A stretch of 39,522 bases of DNA from Prochlorococcus sp. AG-355-O17. Its GTDB lineage: Bacteria; Cyanobacteriota; Cyanobacteriia; PCC-6307; Cyanobiaceae. Below are positions 18,236 to 27,680 of the stretch, piece after piece. A program made the translations under genes and the position numbers. The notes below the pieces were generated by a model. That model ran no database searches. It saw only the letters and a list, made by a program, of their open reading frames with translations, and had not been told where the DNA came from. The stretch covers positions 1-39,522 of the forward strand of contig QCEK01000013.1 in NCBI GenBank assembly GCA_003280655.1. The letters are read 5' to 3'. The stretch's first letter is position 1. Each line of letters opens with the position of its first letter.

Positions 18236-19236
18236 TAACCCATTTCTTTAAGCTCTCTTGTTAATTTAGATAGATATTCAATATTTAATTCTTTTTTTAT
18301 AGATTTATTTGAAATTTGATTCCTCCAAATTTTAGCTGTTGGTATACTTTCAACTAAATTTATAAGATGTTTACAAATATCCCATGATTTTCCACCATTA
18401 CTTAAATGCTCTTCTATGTATGGGATTAATGAGAATATAATATTTGAAGCAGATTTCGGTTTTTTATTAATCCCATAAATCTTTTGATCAATTTCAGACC
18501 ATCTCAAGGGATGTTTGTAAATTGATCGTCCAATCATGACTCCATCAAAATCATTCAAGGCTTTTAATGATTCATCGATATTTGTTAAACCCCCATTAAT
18601 TTCAATTAATAATTCTGGATTTGAATTTTTTAATTTTTTTACTACATCAAAATTTAGCGGAGGTATGGTCCTATTTTGTTTTGGATTTAGACCTTTTAAT
18701 ATGGCTTTCCTTGCATGAACTGTAAATCTGTCTGCACCAGCTTTTGCGATAATTCTTACGAAATTATTTAAGTTAACGAAACTATCATCATTATCTACAC
18801 CGATTCTGTGTTTGATCGTAACCGGTAAGGTGCAGTTATTTTTTAAGGATTCTATACATTGTGCTACTTTTTCAGGTTCTTTCATAAGTGAGGCGCCAAA
18901 ATTTCCAGAACAGACCCTTGGACTTGGACAACCAACATTAAAGTTTATTTCGTCATAACCCCAGTCTTCAGCCATTTTCGCAGCCTCTTTAAGGATTTCA
19001 GGATCGTCTCCACCAAATTGAATTGATATTGGGTGTTCTTCATTATTAAAATCTAAAAATTTTTCTTTTTTATCCGTATGAAATAAACTTTGAGCTACAA
19101 TCATTTCCGTATACAAGAGAGCTTTAGAACTTATTTTTCTCATTATCATTCTGAAATGTTTATCAGTACAATCCATCATTGGAGCAATACTTAATTTGTG
19201 AATATTTTTAATAGAATCAGGATGTAAGGAACTCAT
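18232..19236 (-). CDS. tRNA-dihydrouridine synthase, DusA-type
   Basis: Flavin enzyme that reduces uridines in the tRNA D-loop. The 334-residue TIM barrel starts LSIAPMMDCTDKHFR. The substrate loop NFNVGCPSPRVCSGNFGASL contains Cys103 in GCPS, the likely general acid, and is of the DusA subfamily, so U20 is the expected target. KHRIGVDNDDS and FTVHARKA follow, then the phosphate-binding INGGL and VMIGRS. The DusA subtype is inferred from the NVGCPS...FGASL pattern. The gene is divergent from msrB with only 10-22 bp between the starts, so the promoters must lie inside one another's coding sequence. Confidence 0.93.
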   Translation of the reverse strand: MSSLHPDSIKNIHKLSIAPMMDCTDKHFRMIMRKISSKALLYTEMIVAQSLFHTDKKEKFLDFNNEEHPISIQFGGDDPEILKEAAKMAEDWGYDEINFNVGCPSPRVCSGNFGASLMKEPEKVAQCIESLKNNCTLPVTIKHRIGVDNDDSFVNLNNFVRIIAKAGADRFTVHARKAILKGLNPKQNRTIPPLNFDVVKKLKNSNPELLIEINGGLTNIDESLKALNDFDGVMIGRSIYKHPLRWSEIDQKIYGINKKPKSASNIIFSLIPYIEEHLSNGGKSWDICKHLINLVESIPTAKIWRNQISNKSIKKELNIEYLSKLTRELKEMGY

Positions 19237-19246
19237 TACTTTTTAT

Positions 19247-19753
19247 GTGAGTAAATATATGAATCAATTTTTATCAAGAAGAACTTTTATTCTAATTCCT
19301 ACTATGTCAATACTAAAAACATTTTTTAAGCCTATGCAAGTTTTAGCTTCTTCTATTGCTTCTAAAGAGGAGTGGAATTTATCAAAAGAAGAATGGAAAT
19401 CTAGGCTAAGTCCAGAATCCTATTATATTTTGAGGGAGGAAGGGACTGAAAGAGCTTTTAGCAGCCAATTAAATAATGAGAAAAGAAAAGGGGTTTTTCA
19501 CTGTGCAGGATGTGATTTACCACTTTTTCTCTCAGATAAAAAGTTTGATAGTGGTACTGGATGGCCAAGTTTTTGGGATCCAATTCAAGGATCAGTTGAA
19601 ACAAAAGTTGATTTTAAGTTAATTGTTCCAAGAACCGAATATCACTGCTCTAGATGCGGAGGTCACCAAGGACATGTTTTTAATGATGGACCACTTCCTA
19701 CAGGCAAAAGATACTGCAATAACGGATTAGCATTAAGGTTTGTTCCTGAGTAA
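19247..19753 (+). CDS. msrB: Peptide-methionine (R)-S-oxide reductase with Tat-like leader
   Basis: Reduces the R-epimer of methionine sulfoxide in oxidised proteins. From the GTG start the protein has 168 residues; an in-frame ATG at 19259 is equally possible. The leader has twin arginines (Arg11-Arg12 in SRRTFILI), then a moderately hydrophobic stretch to about residue 35, resembling a Tat signal and suggesting transport to the periplasm or thylakoid lumen. The catalytic domain has zinc cysteines C86/C89 and C134/C137, the substrate motif SGTGWPSFW, and the catalytic Cys157 in RYCNNGLALRF. No obvious resolving cysteine is seen beyond these. The Tat reading is an inference because the hydrophobic core is not long. 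Confidence 0.92.
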   Translation: MSKYMNQFLSRRTFILIPTMSILKTFFKPMQVLASSIASKEEWNLSKEEWKSRLSPESYYILREEGTERAFSSQLNNEKRKGVFHCAGCDLPLFLSDKKFDSGTGWPSFWDPIQGSVETKVDFKLIVPRTEYHCSRCGGHQGHVFNDGPLPTGKRYCNNGLALRFVPE

Positions 19754-19760
19754 AAATTTG

Positions 19761-19774
19761 TGCGGCCTTCCGCA
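19761..19774 (+). terminator. Hairpin after msrB
   Basis: TGCGG-CCTT-CCGCA forms a perfect 5-bp GC-rich stem with a 4-nt loop, 8 bp after the msrB stop. It is followed by ACTTGTTTTG rather than a clean T-run. It stands out because GC-rich stems are rare here. It could be a weak terminator separating msrB from the grpE-dnaJ operon. Confidence 0.4.
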
Positions 19775-19828
19775 ACTTGTTTTGTGCATCACTTTATTGG
19801 AAAATAGTCTTATTAAATTTTTAGAAAA

Positions 19829-20548
19829 ATGATTGAAAATCAATCAGACAATATTGATATTAAAGAAAATGATGTTTCTAATCAGGATAATGCCCCTGAG
19901 GATACTTCATCTGTTGAAGATAAAATAATCGAAAATGATAAATTGTCTTCTCAAAAAACAGAAGAAATAAACACCGAAGAATTAAAAAATACCATTTCAA
20001 ATAATGATGCAAGGTTAGAACAATTAGAAAAAGAGCACGAAACATTAAAAAATCAATATGTAAGGATTTCAGCAGATTTTGATAATTTTAGAAAAAGGCA
20101 GTCTAGGGATCAGGATGATTTAAAAGTCCAACTTGTTTCTAAAACTTTAACTGCAATACTCCCAATCGTTGATAATTTTGAAAGAGCAAGACAACAACTA
20201 AAACCAGAAAGTGAAGAGGCTCAAGCCCTTCATAGAAGTTATCAAGGATTGTATAAACAATTGGTAGAAGTTTTAAAACAACAGGGAGTATCGCCAATGA
20301 GAGTTGTTGGTCAGCAATTTGATCCAAATTTGCATGAAGCTGTATTAAGAGAGCCGAGTGAAGAGTTTGAAGAGGATTTTATTATTGAAGAATTACAGCG
20401 AGGATATCATTTAGAGGGAAAGGTTTTGAGACATGCATTGGTTAAGGTCTCTATGGGACCTGGTAAACAAAATTCACAAGAGGAAGTAGAAAAGGATACA
20501 GTTGAAGAGAGTATTGATTCAGAGGAAAATACTTCTGAAGATGTATAA
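19829..20548 (+). CDS. grpE: Nucleotide exchange factor GrpE
   Basis: Exchanges ADP for ATP on DnaK. The 239 residues comprise an acidic, probably disordered N-terminus (1 to about 60), a long coiled coil (about 60-110, including [18 protein letters not shown], the hallmark of the family) and the beta domain with [20 protein letters not shown] and [13 protein letters not shown]. The C-terminal tail is acidic. dnaJ follows after 29 bp, a classic chaperone pair; dnaK is not in the window. No CIRCE-type inverted repeat is seen upstream. Confidence 0.96.
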   Translation: MIENQSDNIDIKENDVSNQDNAPEDTSSVEDKIIENDKLSSQKTEEINTEELKNTISNNDARLEQLEKEHETLKNQYVRISADFDNFRKRQSRDQDDLKVQLVSKTLTAILPIVDNFERARQQLKPESEEAQALHRSYQGLYKQLVEVLKQQGVSPMRVVGQQFDPNLHEAVLREPSEEFEEDFIIEELQRGYHLEGKVLRHALVKVSMGPGKQNSQEEVEKDTVEESIDSEENTSEDV

Positions 20549-20577
20549 ATTCCAAATTTTTAATTGAGCGTTGTTTA

Positions 20578-21705
20578 ATGGCTGATTTTTATCAAATACT
20601 TGGAGTTTCACGAGATGCTGATGCTGATACCTTAAAAAGGGCTTATAGAAAATTAGCAAGACAATATCATCCTGACGTTAATAAAGATCCTGGTGCTGAA
20701 GATAAATTTAAAGAAATTGGTAAGGCTTATGAAGCATTAGCTGATCCTGAAACTAGAGCAAGATATGACCAATTTGGGGAAGCTGGCCTTGGAGGTGCAG
20801 CTGGAATGCCTGATATGGGCGATATGGGTGGGTTTGCAGATTTATTTGAAACCTTTTTTAATGGTGGCTTCGGTGGACAAAGTCCACAGGGAGGAAGAAC
20901 TCAAAGAAGAGGTCCTCAACAAGGAGATGATTTAAGATATGATCTTAATGTTGATTTTAAAGATGCAATATTTGGCCAACAAAGAGAAATTACAATTCCT
21001 CATCTTGAGACATGCGAAGTTTGTAGGGGAACAGGTGCCAAGCCAGGAACCGGACCAAAAAATTGCACAACTTGTGGAGGAAGTGGACAAGTTAGAAGAG
21101 CCACGAGAACGCCTTTTGGGAATTTCACACAAGTAGCTGAATGTCCTTCGTGTAATGGAACTGGTCAAATAATCTCAGATCCATGTACAAGTTGCGGTGG
21201 TAATGGAGTAAAGCAAGTCAGGAAAAAATTACGAATTAATATTCCTGCAGGAGTTGATACTGGTACTAAATTAAGAGTTTCCGGAGAGGGAAATGTTGGT
21301 TTGAAAGGAGGCCCACCTGGGGATCTTTATGTTTTTATCAAGGTGAAGAATGATTCGAAATTAAAAAGAGATGGCGTGACTATTTACTCAGAAATAGCCG
21401 TTAGTTATTTACAGGCAATTTTAGGAGATACTGTTGAAATTACTACAGTTGATGGCAAAGTTAATTTAAAAATTCCGAGTGGTACTCAACCAAATACAAC
21501 TCTTTTACTTGAGAATAAAGGGGTACCTAGACTTGGTAATCCAGTTGCCAGAGGAAATCATGAAGTTCTAGTAAAGGTAAAATTGCCAACTCGTATAACT
21601 GATGAAGAGCGAAATCTTTTAGAGGATTTAGCTTCTCAGTATTCAGATAAAAATATCAATTCCAGTAGTGGACTATTTAGTAAATTATTTGGTAAAGAAT
21701 CTTAA
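20578..21705 (+). CDS. dnaJ: Chaperone protein DnaJ (class A)
   Basis: Hsp40 co-chaperone of DnaK. The 375 residues show a J domain with His31-Pro32-Asp33, a Gly/Phe-rich linker (about 70-115), a zinc domain with four CxxCxGxG-type motifs (C146/C149, C163/C166, C189/C192, C203/C206) and the client-binding C-terminal domain. The full class A architecture is present. It has a 1-base stop/start overlap (TAATG) with the next gene, indicating translational coupling, and is preceded by grpE. Confidence 0.97.
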   Translation: MADFYQILGVSRDADADTLKRAYRKLARQYHPDVNKDPGAEDKFKEIGKAYEALADPETRARYDQFGEAGLGGAAGMPDMGDMGGFADLFETFFNGGFGGQSPQGGRTQRRGPQQGDDLRYDLNVDFKDAIFGQQREITIPHLETCEVCRGTGAKPGTGPKNCTTCGGSGQVRRATRTPFGNFTQVAECPSCNGTGQIISDPCTSCGGNGVKQVRKKLRINIPAGVDTGTKLRVSGEGNVGLKGGPPGDLYVFIKVKNDSKLKRDGVTIYSEIAVSYLQAILGDTVEITTVDGKVNLKIPSGTQPNTTLLLENKGVPRLGNPVARGNHEVLVKVKLPTRITDEERNLLEDLASQYSDKNINSSSGLFSKLFGKES

Positions 21706-21935
21706 TGACTTTTTTAAAGTATTTGGATCTGAAATCTGTTCCATGTCCTTTAAATGTCGTCAAGATAAAATTGGCTTTAGAGAAGTTATCCAAAAATGAA
21801 CAACTTATTATTGAATTAGATAAAGGTGAACCAGAAGAAATGGTATTAAAAAATCTAAAAGAGATGGGATGTTTCTATGAACAAATCAATGAATATGAAA
21901 AATTTTTAAAAATAAAAATTCTTAATGAAAACTAA
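21705..21935 (+). CDS. TusA/SirA-like small protein with altered CPxP motif
   Basis: A 76-residue protein of the TusA (sulfurtransferase/SirA-like) fold. Cys14 lies in DLKSVPCPLNVVKIKLALEK. The usual Cys-Pro-x-Pro becomes Cys-Pro-Leu-Asn, keeping the sulfur-carrying cysteine but losing the second proline. Family members relay persulfide sulfur for tRNA thiolation, molybdenum cofactor and other pathways; which one applies here is unknown. The start overlaps the dnaJ stop by one base and the end overlaps rsgA by 11 bp, so it sits inside a tight dnaJ/tusA-like/rsgA transcript. The context suggests a translation or protein-quality role, which is only inference. Confidence 0.85.
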   Translation: MTFLKYLDLKSVPCPLNVVKIKLALEKLSKNEQLIIELDKGEPEEMVLKNLKEMGCFYEQINEYEKFLKIKILNEN

Positions 21936-22842
21936 TAGTAAACATTTAGGTTTAGTTACGAAAAAATTTAATGAATTTTTCTTTGTTGACCTAAAAAATA
22001 AAGAAAACTTTGGAAATAGCGAAAGATTTTTATGTAAGGTAAGAAAGTCTATAAATTTTAAAGATCAATTTATTTATGTTGGAGATGAAGTAGAAATTGA
22101 TAATATTGATTTAACAAGCAAACGGGCAGTAATAGCAAGTCTAAAAAAAAGACAAAATTTATTAAATAGACCATCAGTTGCAAATATTTCTAACATATAT
22201 ATTATTTTTTCCGTAGAAGAGCCAGAATTAAATTTATCTCAAGTTAATAGGTTTTTGATATCAGCAGAATCTATGGGGGTAGAAGTGTCATTAGTTTTGA
22301 CAAAGTGTGATTTAATATCAGACAAAAAACAGATTTTTTTAATTGATAAATTCAAGAAATGGGGTTATGAAGCAATTATTTTAAATTTATATAAATCTGA
22401 TCACTTTGAAGATTTATTAGCTCAGTTAAAGAAAAAAAAGTGTTCGATTTTTATGGGCCCATCCGGTGTTGGTAAAACTACTTTGCTTAACAAGATAATT
22501 CCAGGTCTACAAAACTCTACTGCTCCAGTTTCCAATAAAATTAAGAGAGGAAAAAATACTACTCGAAATGTTGAGTTATTTTCTATATCTAATCAAAGTT
22601 ATATTGTAGATACTCCTGGATTTAATATGCAGCCTCTAAAGTTTGATATTAAGTTGTTACCAAATCTTTATCGAGAAATATATAAACAGGTAATCGAAGA
22701 AGGGATTAAGTGTAAATTTCGGGACTGCTTACATTTAGAAGATGAGGGCTGTAATTTAAATAAATCCTTCGAAAGATATTCTTTTTATAAAGAAATGATT
22801 GAGTCTTCTAAGAGTCACTATTATCAAAACCAGGAAGATTAA
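21925..22842 (+). CDS. rsgA: Small-ribosomal-subunit biogenesis GTPase RsgA
   Basis: Circularly permuted GTPase that helps late 30S subunit maturation. The 305 residues have an N-terminal OB fold (to about 75), then the GTPase motifs in permuted order: G4 TKCD (126-129), G1 [10 protein letters not shown] (178-187), G3 DTPG (229-232). A C-terminal zinc-binding site follows: C263, C268, H270, C276 in [14 protein letters not shown]. The start ATG lies within the preceding gene. The 3' end overlaps the convergent ybaB gene by 35 bp. Confidence 0.96.
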   Translation: MKTNSKHLGLVTKKFNEFFFVDLKNKENFGNSERFLCKVRKSINFKDQFIYVGDEVEIDNIDLTSKRAVIASLKKRQNLLNRPSVANISNIYIIFSVEEPELNLSQVNRFLISAESMGVEVSLVLTKCDLISDKKQIFLIDKFKKWGYEAIILNLYKSDHFEDLLAQLKKKKCSIFMGPSGVGKTTLLNKIIPGLQNSTAPVSNKIKRGKNTTRNVELFSISNQSYIVDTPGFNMQPLKFDIKLLPNLYREIYKQVIEEGIKCKFRDCLHLEDEGCNLNKSFERYSFYKEMIESSKSHYYQNQED

Positions 22843-23158
22843 GATTTAATCCACCAGTCAAATCATTCATCCTTTCTTTCATAGTTGAAGTAGATAATTC
22901 ATGAGCTTTTTGAATAGCTTGTAAAATGTTTTGCTCTATTTTTTCTTTATTTGCATTTAAGATACTTTCTTGAACCTCTACCTTCAAAGGAAGTTGATTT
23001 CCACTTATCCAAACTTTTATCATCTCATCATCACTTTTTCCTTCAATCTCCATATTCTCAAGTTCATCTTGTAATTTTTGAGCATCTTGCTGAATTTGTT
23101 TTGCTTTTTTAAAAGCTTCTGTAAGTTGTCCAAAGTTAGGAAGTCCAAAACCCGCCAT
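22808..23158 (-). CDS. YbaB/EbfC family DNA-binding protein
   Basis: A small nucleoid-associated protein that in other bacteria binds DNA as a dimer. I use the ATG at 23158 ([20 protein letters not shown], 116 residues) rather than an upstream start that would extend into murB, because this is the family's normal N-terminus. A central helical region ([20 protein letters not shown]) and a short beta segment follow, then another helix; the tail [11 protein letters not shown] ends the protein. It lies 16 bp downstream of murB and probably shares its transcript. The convergent overlap with rsgA is 35 bp. Confidence 0.9.
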   Translation of the reverse strand: MAGFGLPNFGQLTEAFKKAKQIQQDAQKLQDELENMEIEGKSDDEMIKVWISGNQLPLKVEVQESILNANKEKIEQNILQAIQKAHELSTSTMKERMNDLTGGLNLNLPGFDNSDS

Positions 23159-23174
23159 TTTAAAAAAAGTTTCT

Positions 23175-24068
23175 TTAATTAGGATAGTCAAAACCAATCA
23201 TTCTTACTTCCGGTTGTAGATAAATTCCTTTCTTTTGTAGTACTTTTTGTTGAATTAAAGTTATTAATTCATAAATATCTTTTGAACTTGCTGAAGAATT
23301 GTTAATTATAAAATTTGAATGCATTGTAGAAATTTCAGCACCGCCAATTCTATATCCCTTTAAACCCATATCATCAATTAATTTCGCTGCATAATTATTT
23401 TCAGGATTTTTAAAAACACTACCAAAACTTGGGAGATGATATGGTTGCGTTTCCGTTTTTACTTTAAGGTTATTTTTGGTTGTTTGAATTATTTGTTCGA
23501 GATCTCCATTAGGCTCAAAATGTAGTCTTGCACTAATAATTGTCAAATCATTAATTTGAAAAGAGCTAAATCTATACTCAAAAGTGATATCTTTTTTTTT
23601 AATTTCAAGTTCTTCATTAGTTTTATTATTTATAACTTTTACGGAAATAAGGTTTTTTGCAAGAGATATGTTACTTGTACCAGCATTCATATAAATTGCC
23701 CCTCCTAATGTTCCTGGAATTCCGACAGCCCATTCACCTCCTTGCAGCCCATTTTTAGCAAGAGCATTAGATAATGTTGGAAGCATAACTCCTGCTTCTG
23801 CCTCAACAATTCCTGAATATGGATCTATCTTTAATGATTTCAATTTTTTCGTACACATAACTAAGCCTTTGATGAAAGTATTATTTATTAATAGATTGGA
23901 ACCTGCCCCAATTATTTGACATCTTTGTTTGTTTAAATTAGCCCATTTCATTAGATATGAAAGTTCTTCAATGCTTTTTGGCTCTGCAAAATATTCAGCT
24001 ACTCCTCCCACTTTTATACTTGTATAACTACTTAAATTACAGTTTTCAGAAAAAATCTTTTTATTCAT
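23175..24068 (-). CDS. murB: UDP-N-acetylenolpyruvoylglucosamine reductase
   Basis: FAD/NADPH enzyme forming UDP-MurNAc from enolpyruvyl-UDP-GlcNAc, the second committed step of peptidoglycan synthesis. The 297 residues show the FAD-binding pattern [24 protein letters not shown] and [20 protein letters not shown], then the catalytic region [20 protein letters not shown], whose Ser is the proton donor of the type II (Bacillus-like, shorter) MurB class. murC is directly upstream with 3 bp between. It is the middle gene of murC-murB-ybaB. Confidence 0.96.
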   Translation of the reverse strand: MNKKIFSENCNLSSYTSIKVGGVAEYFAEPKSIEELSYLMKWANLNKQRCQIIGAGSNLLINNTFIKGLVMCTKKLKSLKIDPYSGIVEAEAGVMLPTLSNALAKNGLQGGEWAVGIPGTLGGAIYMNAGTSNISLAKNLISVKVINNKTNEELEIKKKDITFEYRFSSFQINDLTIISARLHFEPNGDLEQIIQTTKNNLKVKTETQPYHLPSFGSVFKNPENNYAAKLIDDMGLKGYRIGGAEISTMHSNFIINNSSASSKDIYELITLIQQKVLQKKGIYLQPEVRMIGFDYPN

Positions 24069-24071
24069 AAA

Positions 24072-25478
24072 TTAATTTTTTTCATTTAAAATTGGCCAGA
24101 AATTATGACAATCACCAGCTCCCATATTTAAAATTAAATCCCCTTTTTGAGTTAATTCGTAAAAATTCTTTGTAAGTTCATAATAATTATTTATGTAACT
24201 AACATTTTTATTGTTTTTATAAATCAGATCAGTGATAATTTTCGAAGTAATTTTATCTTCATTTCCTTCTCCTGCTCCATAAATACTGGTTACATAAATA
24301 ACATCTGCTTTTGATAATTCTTCAGCGAATTCTTTAGAAAATTGCTTTACGCGAGAGTATCTATGAGGTTGAAATATAGCTATTAATCTACTTTTTTGAC
24401 ATTCATTATTATTTTTTTGCTGGATAAATAATCTTCCTAATTTAATCGTTTCTTTTATTTCGTTTGGATGATGCGCATAATCATCATACAAACTTCTTTC
24501 ATCTATTTGGCCTCTGAATTCAAATCTTTTTTTTGGTAGTTTTAGATATTTTATATTTTTCTTAATTTCTATAAAATCTACTCCTATCATTCTTGAAGCT
24601 GCTATTGCTGCAGTGATATTAGATAGATTGTGTAATCCTGGAATTGGAATATTTAAACTACTAATAAAACTTCCATTTTCATAATATTTTCCAATTGTAT
24701 ACTTTGAATTAATTTCAGTCGGAATTATTGCATAAGTTACTTTTTTAGCCGTAGTGTTTGACCACTTACAATTAGTTTCAAAATTATTTCTTGAGGTTTC
24801 ACAATCAAAATTAAGTAGTAATTTTTTAGAGTTTTTAGCAAAACTTTTAAAAGAAGATATGACTTCATTTAAATTAGAAAAATGATCGCAATGATCAAAA
24901 TCAACGTTATTGATTATTCCGATATCAGACTTATATTTGCTAATTGTTCCATCAGATTCATCAACTTCAGCTACTAAGTATTTTGTATTTTCTAAATGAC
25001 AATTAGAGTTGTAAATAGGAATTATTCCTCCAGTTATTGAAGAAGAATTATGTGTACATAACTCAAGTATTGTAGATAGAAATGTACTGGTTGATGTTTT
25101 TCCGTGGCTGCCTGCTACCGCCAATGCAGTATAAGTTTGCATCAGCATTGCAAGTATCTCTGAACGATGTTTTATTGATAAATTTTTTTCTTTGCAGTAC
25201 GAAAATTCTTCGTTTTCTGGTTTAATCGCGGAGCTTACAACAAAATTAATCAATTTGTTGGTAAATTTTGAAATAACAAAATCAATATTTTGTCGAACTT
25301 GAGAATTAAAGATGACTACACCTAATTGCTCTAATTTATTAGTTTCATTGTTCTTAACTAAATCAGATCCTGAAATTGAACAACCTTTTTTAAGTAAACC
25401 CATTGCTAATGCTGACATTCCAATACCTCCGATCCCAATAAAATGAAAATGACTTTTCAACAGTAATTCTTTATCCAA
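24072..25478 (-). CDS. murC: UDP-N-acetylmuramate--L-alanine ligase
   Basis: Adds L-alanine to UDP-MurNAc using ATP, the first amino acid of the peptidoglycan stem. The 468 residues begin with a Rossmann-like domain (HFIGIGGIGMSALAMGLL), then the ATPase loop AGSHGKTSTSTFL (about residues 118-130), DESDGTISKYKSD, DFDHCDHF, and the C-terminal domain with YDDYAHHPNEIK and FQPHRYSRVK. This is the full three-domain Mur ligase architecture. It heads the minus-strand murC-murB-ybaB run. A 192-bp divergent gap separates it from gap2. Confidence 0.96.
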   Translation of the reverse strand: MDKELLLKSHFHFIGIGGIGMSALAMGLLKKGCSISGSDLVKNNETNKLEQLGVVIFNSQVRQNIDFVISKFTNKLINFVVSSAIKPENEEFSYCKEKNLSIKHRSEILAMLMQTYTALAVAGSHGKTSTSTFLSTILELCTHNSSSITGGIIPIYNSNCHLENTKYLVAEVDESDGTISKYKSDIGIINNVDFDHCDHFSNLNEVISSFKSFAKNSKKLLLNFDCETSRNNFETNCKWSNTTAKKVTYAIIPTEINSKYTIGKYYENGSFISSLNIPIPGLHNLSNITAAIAASRMIGVDFIEIKKNIKYLKLPKKRFEFRGQIDERSLYDDYAHHPNEIKETIKLGRLFIQQKNNNECQKSRLIAIFQPHRYSRVKQFSKEFAEELSKADVIYVTSIYGAGEGNEDKITSKIITDLIYKNNKNVSYINNYYELTKNFYELTQKGDLILNMGAGDCHNFWPILNEKN

Positions 25479-25605
25479 TGTTTATCTTTTACTTAAATCA
25501 AAATAACTTCTAGATAAAATTTTGCTATTTTTTCTTAAAAAAAAATGTTTTTTTCCTTGAATTAATACAAAACTAGACTTATTTGCTTAATAAATCAAAA
25601 AAAAC

Positions 25606-25634
25606 TTACGTTATTGCACAAAATTCAGTATGAT
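25606..25634 (+). promoter_or_regulatory. Putative gap2 promoter
   Basis: TTACGT (25606-25611), a 17-bp spacer and TATGAT (25629-25634) form a plausible housekeeping-sigma promoter. Transcription would start near 25641, about 30 nt before the gap2 ATG. The spacing is ideal and the gene is expected to be strongly expressed, but it is a visual match only. Confidence 0.4.
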
Positions 25635-25670
25635 CAGCAACTTAGGTTAATCATTTAGAAATTATTAGTT

Positions 25671-26693
25671 ATGACTTTGCGTGTTGCAATTAACGGCTTT
25701 GGCAGAATTGGTCGAAACTTTATGCGTTGTTGGCTTAGTAGAGGGGCTTACACCAATATTGAAGTTGTTGGAATTAACGTTACCTCTGATCCTAAGACAA
25801 ATGCTCATCTATTAAAGTACGACTCAGTCCTTGGTCAACTTGATGGAGTTGATATTCAATATACTGATGATACTTTTGTAATTAATAACAAGACAATCAA
25901 GTGTTTCTCTGATAGAAACCCAATGAATCTTCCTTGGAAAGACTGGGGGGTAGATTTGGTTATTGAATCTACTGGAGTTTTTAATACAGACGTAGGTGCA
26001 AGCAAGCACTTAGAGGTGGGAGCAAAAAAAGTCATCTTAACTGCTCCTGGTAAAGGTGATGGCGTTGGTACTTATGTAGTTGGAGTTAATGCTGATAAAT
26101 ATAAACACAAAGATTTTGATATATTGAGTAACGCTAGTTGTACAACAAACTGTTTGGCTCCAGTGGTTAAAGTTTTAGACCAGACTTTTGGTATTAACAA
26201 AGGGTTGATGACTACTATTCATAGCTACACAGGTGATCAAAGAATTTTAGATAATAGTCATAGAGATTTAAGAAGGGCTAGAGCTGCTGCCACAAATATC
26301 GTTCCTACTTCTACAGGTGCTGCAAAAGCAGTAGCACTAGTATACCCAGAAATGAAAGGCAAACTAACAGGAATTGCAATGAGAGTTCCAACTCCTAACG
26401 TTTCAGCAGTAGATTTCGTTTTTGAATCTTCTAAATCTGTTACTAGCGAAGAAGTCAATAATGCTCTTAAAGAAGCATCTTTAGGTTCAATGAAAGGTAT
26501 AATTAAGTATGGAGATGAACCATTAGTGTCAAGCGATTACGCAGGCACTAATGAATCATCAATTGTAGATAGCGACCTCACTATGTGCATCGGAGATAAC
26601 CTTGTAAAGGTCCTTGCATGGTACGACAATGAGTGGGGTTATAGTCAGAGAGTTGTAGATTTAGCAGAGATTGTTGCTAAAAATTGGGAATAA
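25671..26693 (+). CDS. gap2: Glyceraldehyde-3-phosphate dehydrogenase, photosynthetic type
   Basis: Interconverts 1,3-bisphosphoglycerate and glyceraldehyde 3-phosphate. In cyanobacteria the Gap2 form accepts NADPH and serves the Calvin cycle and gluconeogenesis. The 340 residues start with the Rossmann motif [13 protein letters not shown]. The active site is [13 protein letters not shown] with Cys157, and the C-terminal [17 protein letters not shown] is typical. The Gap2 subtype is inferred from the [21 protein letters not shown] start and cyanobacterial context. It stands alone on its strand. Its stop abuts the convergent thiL stop with no spacer. Confidence 0.95.
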   Translation: MTLRVAINGFGRIGRNFMRCWLSRGAYTNIEVVGINVTSDPKTNAHLLKYDSVLGQLDGVDIQYTDDTFVINNKTIKCFSDRNPMNLPWKDWGVDLVIESTGVFNTDVGASKHLEVGAKKVILTAPGKGDGVGTYVVGVNADKYKHKDFDILSNASCTTNCLAPVVKVLDQTFGINKGLMTTIHSYTGDQRILDNSHRDLRRARAAATNIVPTSTGAAKAVALVYPEMKGKLTGIAMRVPTPNVSAVDFVFESSKSVTSEEVNNALKEASLGSMKGIIKYGDEPLVSSDYAGTNESSIVDSDLTMCIGDNLVKVLAWYDNEWGYSQRVVDLAEIVAKNWE

Positions 26694-27680
26694 TTAAAAG
26701 TGTTTGAAAGGTGTGTTTTCTAATAATTTGTTTTTTTTATTATCTTTAAATTCAATTGATGGCTCACCATCTGCAAAAAAACCAATTTCGTTGATATTTT
26801 TAATACGTTTGGATAAATTTTTTGCCCATTTTTTTGGTAATGAGAAAACTAATTCGTAATCTTCACCTCCAAAAAAATAATATTCATCCCATTTTTCTCC
26901 TTTAGGCCAATTCTTATCTTTAGGGATTTCGTCATAATTTATGATGGCTCTACAGTTGCTAGCTATTGCTAAATCTTGTAAGGCTTGAAATAGACCATCA
27001 CTGCTGTCAGTACATCCTATTCTCTTTAATTTTTTATTGGAGCGAGTTTTAAGAAGATGATTTAGAAAATTTGGGTAAATTTTAGGGCGACAAAAATGTT
27101 CGATGGACTTACTGATTAATCTTTTATTAAGAGAAAATCTTTCATCAAAATGAATTTTATTTTGTATCAAAAATCCTAGTTTGCTAAGACCATGAATTCC
27201 TGTAGTTAGTATTATGTCTCCTGGTTTACAAGCGTTTCTTCGTAATTCAAGTTCACCTTGAATGCCAAAGGCCGTAATTGAAATGATTTTCCCCTCCCCC
27301 TTTGAGCAATCTCCCCCTAGAATTATTCCTCCATATTTTTTCAATGCTTTATTTATTCCTTTGTATAAGCTTTCAACCCAAAACCACTCAGTTCTAGCAG
27401 GCAGAACTAGGCTTATTGTGATACCTATAGTTTTCTTGCTTCCACTGGATAATAAGTCAGAGATGTTGCTAACAACTGCTTTCCATCCAAGGTCCTCAGG
27501 ACAAATAGTAATGTCATTGAAATGAACATTTTCTACCAAAGAATCAGTATTAATAAGTAAATTTTCATTTTTAGTTTTGATTAAAGCGCAATCATCTGAA
27601 ATTTGGTTTTTAGGCATAAATTTTCCTAGCCTATTTATTAATTCTTTTTCCCCTATATCTCTTAATATTTCTTTATGCAT
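26694..27680 (-). CDS. thiL: Thiamine-monophosphate kinase
   Basis: ATP-dependent phosphorylation of thiamine monophosphate to thiamine diphosphate. The 328 residues belong to the PurM/AIR-synthase-like superfamily. Seen are the N-terminal GEKELINRLGKFM, the metal/ATP-site SDDCALIKT, LLINTDSLVENVHF, ISDLLSSGSKKTIGITI, GGDCSKGE, CTDSSDGLFQAL and FFGGEDYELVFSL. The order and spacing are those of ThiL. Its start overlaps the end of the cyclophilin gene by 8 bp, so the two are probably co-transcribed. Confidence 0.95.
   Translation of the reverse strand: MHKEILRDIGEKELINRLGKFMPKNQISDDCALIKTKNENLLINTDSLVENVHFNDITICPEDLGWKAVVSNISDLLSSGSKKTIGITISLVLPARTEWFWVESLYKGINKALKKYGGIILGGDCSKGEGKIISITAFGIQGELELRRNACKPGDIILTTGIHGLSKLGFLIQNKIHFDERFSLNKRLISKSIEHFCRPKIYPNFLNHLLKTRSNKKLKRIGCTDSSDGLFQALQDLAIASNCRAIINYDEIPKDKNWPKGEKWDEYYFFGGEDYELVFSLPKKWAKNLSKRIKNINEIGFFADGEPSIEFKDNKKNKLLENTPFKHF

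Noticed and set aside
17979-18251. Second plus-strand frame (90 codons) inside the RRM gene
   Set aside because: Shadow of the Gly-rich GGT/GGC repeats in the RRM gene, Met/Ala/Val-rich with no independent start context.
19754-19828. CIRCE/HrcA operator before grpE-dnaJ
   Set aside because: No 9-bp inverted repeat with 9-bp spacer. Only the short TGCGG/CCGCA hairpin is present.
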